DNA of 64,000 nt. It comes from Alentia gelatinosa (taxonomy: Eukaryota > Annelida > Polychaeta > Phyllodocida > Polynoidae). The notes below the pieces were generated by a model that was not told the DNA's origin, searched no databases, and saw nothing but the letters and a program-made list of their open reading frames with translations. Location: assembly GCA_950022655.1 (NCBI GenBank), contig OX465584.1, positions 44,436,723 to 44,500,722 on the forward strand. Direction: 5' to 3'. Shown in pieces: positions 59,271 to 64,000 of this stretch; the first letter of the stretch is position 1, and every line of letters begins with the position of its first letter. The translations under genes were made by a program, and so were the position numbers.

Positions 59271-62200
59271 GTTTAGCGAAAGAGACATGCGAAAGGGCAT
59301 TTACCAGTTAAAAAGGGCACTAGAACTAACAAAAGGTCAATAATGGACAAAATCTATGTCACAAAGTAATAAGATAGTTTCAGCTTAAAGAATAACATAG
59401 TTTTATGCACTGCATGTATGGTAATTTGAGCTGTATAGGCAAAAGAAGAGTATTGTTTGGTACAAATAGGTCATTGTAAGGTCCTATATAGGTCATCTGG
59501 GGGTCTGTATATCGGTGAACCGTTACAATCTTTAAAGGAAATTATGTGAGACATAACAATCACCTTGCACAGAAAATTTCATGTCAAAATGACTAATATT
59601 AAATGAGTTATGTCAAATCAAACTTAATAGTCTCAACAGGTGAAGGCCTGTTACATGCCAAAAATTGTCCTTAGATTTGGTCTTTTCAATGCAGAAATTT
59701 TTGTCAGATTTGCCTCACAAAAACTTGAATATCTTCGTAACCAGTAGTGATACAGACAAAAATCAAAAAGATTATCAAATCATTCAATAAGGCCCAAATG
59801 GCTGCTAGCTTAGTTATGTAATTAAACCTTTTTTAAAATTTCACTAAAGTGCCTAACTAAAGGAAATAATAGGTACGGTAGGGACAGGGTATTGCTTAGA
59901 CAATCGACATCATCAGAAAGAAAGGGAAATTCAACTCTCGAGCCATTATTTTTTGGAAAGTAACCTATATAACCTCTAAAAACCTATATTTTTTGTCTGG
60001 AAAATGAGTGGTACAATATCGCCGGGAAAAAGAGTTGCAAGCAGTTCACACTTGGCGATATCGTACTTGTACAATGTCGCAAGGCTGGTTTGGTGGCAAC
60101 TTCTACCAAAAAAGTGCAAGAAGTCGCTAAGTGTGTAGTCTTAAAATATCTGACAAGTGTTTCAGAATTAGCAGTTTGCATGACTTCTTGGCAGTGTGGC
60201 TTGCCTGTTGGAAACACAGCAGGCACAATTGCAGAAGTCGTCAAGTCACTATATTTTGACTGTATGCTGGATATGTTAACTCTAAAGCCTAAACATATGA
60301 AAGCCCATATCTTGGAATTTGAAAAACCTATAAAAACCTATATTTTGATTTTCAAAACCTATTAATAAACCTGTATTGAGGAAGAGGGATACTGGGAGTC
60401 CTGTTAGTTGCACAAGCATATTCATAACAAAGGATTCACTGATATCTGCAGGGAGTACAATCTCGATCATATAGAAATAAGTGAAATTTCTAAGAAACCT
60501 GAGCTAAAGATGATTTGTTAATCTGTTTTACTTAACCTCGTTTTTCGACAGGAAAGAAGTAGTTATCTGAATTGAAAGAAATAGGAAAGTAAGATGCCCT
60601 CAATAGTACCAGATTGCATCAGAAAATCGAAAATGATATTGAAAAAGAAAATGCACTGGTTTCTTACTCATGAGACATCATCGACAAGTGAGAATTTGTA
60701 TTCATCATTCCAGTTACTCTCAAATCAGGAAGCTGAGAATAGACATGGAGAATTGGATGAATAATGTGTGGTTGAAACCCCTCTATTGTTGTCATGAGTA
60801 ATGCCAATAGAGGCAATGATTGGCAGGGGATGTTCCTGTGGTTTGTGACTGAGGTTTCCAAGTGCGGATGTTTAGACTAGTGTATAAAGTGTCCTGATTT
60901 TAGCACACGTAATTACAAGTTTGTATACTCGCGTGGAGTGTACCGTTACAGTGGATAGTGGAACTGGTCGTGAAAGGGTTGTATATTCTACCAAAGAGTG
61001 CAGACAATCTCGATGATCCTACCACTGGTACAGGTAAGTGGTTAAAGCAAGAGGCAGACGTTTGGAAATTGTGAAATAGAGAGGAAACCACATCTAAGCC
61101 TCCCCATTTAGGTCCACTTTTCTGTAGATCATATAGAGGCGTCATACCTTACAGATATTTGCCCACGTGAAGAGTTCCCCGCTGTGCTTGTTGACCTCTC
61201 GCGGTAGTTGGGAAGCTTTCAGTTGTTCCTGGCATCTGACCGCCAACCACAGTCAGTTCTGCAATGTGAGGCCGGGTCCCAGCAAACCACGTGCTCCCTG
61301 CAGGTTTCTCTGTGAGAATACTTACTATCACTGCCTCAATTCGCGTGCGCTTGACAGTTTCCACTGGTTCTTTTAGGTCGGTCACCTCCTCGTATCTCTT
61401 TTTTTTTTATAATTAGTACATGTATATATATATATTTATATGTTATATTTATCAAATTTTAATATTTTTTTCAGAGTTCATATAAGTATATGAAATTCCA
61501 AATCTTTTTGGAAAACAAAGATGATATTAACTGACTCCATTCGCTCCAATAGAACAGTGGTTTGAACCTCAACTCAGACACTCAAACATATGTCCACTTT
61601 TTTTTCTGAACCCGACGGACGTCTATTATTTATAACAGTTCAAGTCAATTAGACGAGGACCTAGGGTCCACTTTATGATACTATTGCCAAGAATGATACG
61701 TGTGTATTTCTAATTATGTCATGTGGGGGTTAATTATGCTGGATACGTTGTTAATGTCGTTCCTTTATAGACAGCATAGCCAATAATCGATGATTTTTGG
61801 ACGGGCGGAAATAAACCATGAGCGGTTGATGCCTAGTAATACACGAGCGATAGCGAGTATATTACGTTGGGGTTACAGAGCAGACCGCCCAAATAACATC
61901 GACTGTTGTATTTCTTTCCCATGGTAATAAAAAGTAATTTACATTCCTAGAAATTTGATAACAGGTTTAGAAAAGCCGTAAGAAAAGGCCAGGATTCACA
62001 ATATTCCTGCTGCTTTCAGCAAAATCAAAAAGCGTGACAGAAATTGAGGAGTACTAAAATAATTCTAGGAATGTTTTGGAATGATCTACTTAGAGTTTAA
62101 AACATTCCTTTATCGAAGTAGAAGTAAAAAAGAAAATAATACAAGCACACAAGTACACCAATACATACAACCTAACAGTTAAGAAACGTTTGCTATCCGG

Positions 62201-63640
62201 ACCGTAGCCAAATCAAACAGCAGAATCTGAGAAGATATTGACCCCAGTGACCTCTAACAGGTCAAAGATCAGAATTTGGGAAGGCCGGGTTCTCACATAG
62301 CTGAAACGGTTGAGTCGAGAATAATTCATCACATTAAAAACATCAGATAGAATGCATATGAATGTCCGCATAGAGGATCCACTAAGACTGCCAGTGAAAT
62401 GTGAAAGGTAGGGCATAGTGCATGCCAGCGGAGCAGCGTACGTGTGTGCAGACCGCTGCCCCGGGCCCTGCCACGCTGAGATGGATGCCCACAGACTGAG
62501 GGAGAGCCTCGACCAGGGTAAGTAGCACCGTGCCAAGTCATAGAGAAAGGTGATACAGACTACTCACATGGGCTCTCCTCCCAGAGAAGGGACTATGTGA
62601 GATGCGAACCTTCAGCATGAGGGAGGGAGGGGGGGGGGGGGGGTTATGGTGGAGGGCGAACTTGGTACGGGAGGGGAAACTGGGTGTGTTAGGGGTAATG
62701 AGCGTGGTGGGTGAAGCTGGGTATGGCGTGTGGTTTTAGGTATGGTTTAGTTGGAGAGAAGGCATTAAGGGGATGGGTTATCTTAGGGAAGAGGTGAGCC
62801 TGAGTTGGGGAGTTGGGTATGTCAGTGCGGACGAACAGGGCGGTGAGGCGGCCATGGTGTTTTACTTAGAGGAAGACTACCAAGCCAGGCTTAATGGACT
62901 GCTTATATGATAAATGGAGTCTCTATGGAAGACAGGTATTGCACTAATCCGATGAAGAATGGATATCCGAGAATTCAAGATTTTCAATTATAATGATCAA
63001 AATTTTTAATGTTTACAAGTCAGCCACACTTTAGTATCCCCACCCGAAGACGCGCGACAGTAGGTGTCACCAAAAGTTCCTGTCTGGCACCTTGAAATGT
63101 ATGGACTTTTTGATTTTCAAAAAGCGAGTGAGTCTCCTTGACTGAGTTATATATATATATTTTTATTTCCTTCTCTTATATTTTTCTGACCATGACATAC
63201 ATTACTGGTGATGGGGAAAGAAAGCAGGAGTAACGGTGAATGATGGTAGGAGAGATAAAACGGGCAAATATAGTGCGAAGGGAGTAGGTAAAGGTACAGT
63301 AGACTGAGGACAGTTGAGGAACTCTTACAACAGATAACACGAGCAATGCCAATATGTAGGTCTACATGTGAGGATGCTAGACTGAAGAGGTCATTCATGT
63401 GATAGGCGAGACAGAGAGCTATCTTCCAGTGGATTACTGTGTGGGGAATGGGAAGTTGTGGCAAGGGGAAAATGGTTACCGTAGCGGAGTCACTTTGAAC
63501 GCTCTCTCGTTAGAGCAACAGTCCCCCCCCACAGGACTTTATATTAAGAGTGGGTATACAGTAAAAGCAGAGAGAGAGTAGGTGGATTGAATTGGGAGCC
63601 GAGGGAGAAAAAGTAAAGGGGGAGAAGGGTAAGTAGAACA
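59271..63640. other. non-coding DNA, 4.4 kb
   Basis: No gene is supported. At 59975-60370 a 350-bp stretch is bracketed by aacctata-type words (aacctctaaaaacctatat; aacctataaaaacctat) and encloses a 91-codon plus frame of unknown nature. About 61838-61870 repeats a phrase seen at 4481-4508. A T run lies near 61400 and a G run at about 62629-62642. Confidence 0.4.
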
Positions 63641-63845
63641 TGGTGTGTTGCAGGGAGCTGGGCAGGGCCGAGGCAGAGGAGGAGGCTGGGTTGTAGGGAA
63701 GGGCTGATAAAGTTGGCGCTGTCCGGCTCAAAGCTTGGCCCCTGGCGTAACGAACTCGCCCTGCTGATGTAGTGCGTAATAACGCTGGCGAAGCTCTGTG
63801 TCGGGCCATCTATTATTACAGTGGTGCTTTTCCCTGTGAGCGGCA
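63641..63845 (+). promoter_or_regulatory. possible 5' UTR / promoter region of the 63.85-kb gene
   Basis: GC content rises here compared with the preceding AT-rich DNA. An in-frame TGA at 63837-63839 closes the frame just ahead of the ATG at 63846. No TATA box or initiator was identified, so this is inference from position. Confidence 0.25.
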
Positions 63846-63901
63846 ATGAACGACTCCAACCCCACCATCCTTTACGGCGAGCTGCTCATCTTGGGCACAA
63901 G
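63846..63901 (+). CDS. possible first coding exon of a Pellino-type E3 ubiquitin ligase
   Basis: An ATG is followed by MNDSNPTILYGELLILG and a donor-like AG|GTGGGC, leaving phase 2. The YGEL-hydrophobic-LG core matches the first conserved block of Pellino proteins (YGELIVLG followed by an exon with the DRGRRKS motif). Those proteins ubiquitinate IRAK kinases in Toll/IL-1 receptor signalling through a C-terminal RING-like domain, with an FHA-like N-terminal domain. In-frame TGA three codons before the ATG supports this start. Base composition is GC-rich, unlike the flanking non-coding DNA. The match is only about ten residues and the rest lies outside the window, so the call is tentative. Confidence 0.4.
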
Positions 63902-64000
63902 GTGGGCGGATGAAGGGCCAGAGACAAAGAGCCTATGTATATATATGCTCTTTGGGAGCTGGGTGGTGGGTGGGACTGGTTGGCCTGCGCTGGCTGCTCA
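63902..64000 (+). other. start of putative intron after Pellino-like exon
   Basis: Begins gtgggc. G-rich, with no further coding evidence to the window end. Confidence 0.3.

Overview
This is animal (metazoan) nuclear DNA, AT-rich, with small exons separated by introns of several kilobases, GT-AG splice sites, and many dispersed repeats. A BAX gene, a C2H2 regulator ending in an Ikaros/hunchback-type finger pair, a Ngaro-type tyrosine-recombinase retrotransposon, a hammerhead-like motif of the kind carried by Penelope-like elements, and many tRNA-derived and foldback repeats together suggest a marine invertebrate. A lophotrochozoan such as a mollusc is my best guess, but the sequence does not prove it.

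Layout. 1-4.9 kb: intergenic or BAX first-intron DNA with a decayed mobile-element gene at about 1.5-2.7 kb. 4.9-12.9 kb (+): five exons of a BAX orthologue carrying BH3, BH1, BH2 and the C-terminal membrane anchor; only a tiny first exon is missing. 13-19.7 kb: non-coding. 19.7-23.2 kb (-): a 1151-residue, 16-finger zinc-finger protein in one coding exon, with a splice acceptor in its 5' UTR. 23.46-28.9 kb (-): a complete, young Ngaro-type element with gag, reverse transcriptase/RNase H, tyrosine recombinase and A1...B1-A2-B2 split direct repeats. It lies just upstream of the zinc-finger exon in the same orientation, probably in that gene's 5' intron. 29-31.7 kb: a 165-bp palindrome, then plain DNA.

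31.7-41.9 kb: a 10.2-kb tract bounded by inverted termini and flanked inside by arrays of an AAACGTTT-like motif. It contains a 1.2-kb 16-bp minisatellite, a pair of duplicated exon-like segments, an exon-like 3' segment, inverted repeats, and a hAT-like foldback element. This is the least explained part of the window and the best candidate for something undescribed. 42.9-46.7 kb: a second inverted-repeat-bounded segment with another foldback element nested inside. 46.7-63.8 kb: mostly non-coding, with SINE-like pieces, a hammerhead-ribozyme-like motif at 54.9 kb and a three-copy, roughly 380-390-bp tandem repeat at 58.3-59.3 kb. At 63.85 kb (+) a short exon looks like the start of a Pellino-type gene running off the window.

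The host genes seen (BAX, zinc finger, possible Pellino) are independent transcription units, not an operon. Their products act in mitochondrial apoptosis, nuclear DNA binding and, if the call is right, innate immune ubiquitin signalling. Between them the window is mainly mobile DNA of several kinds.
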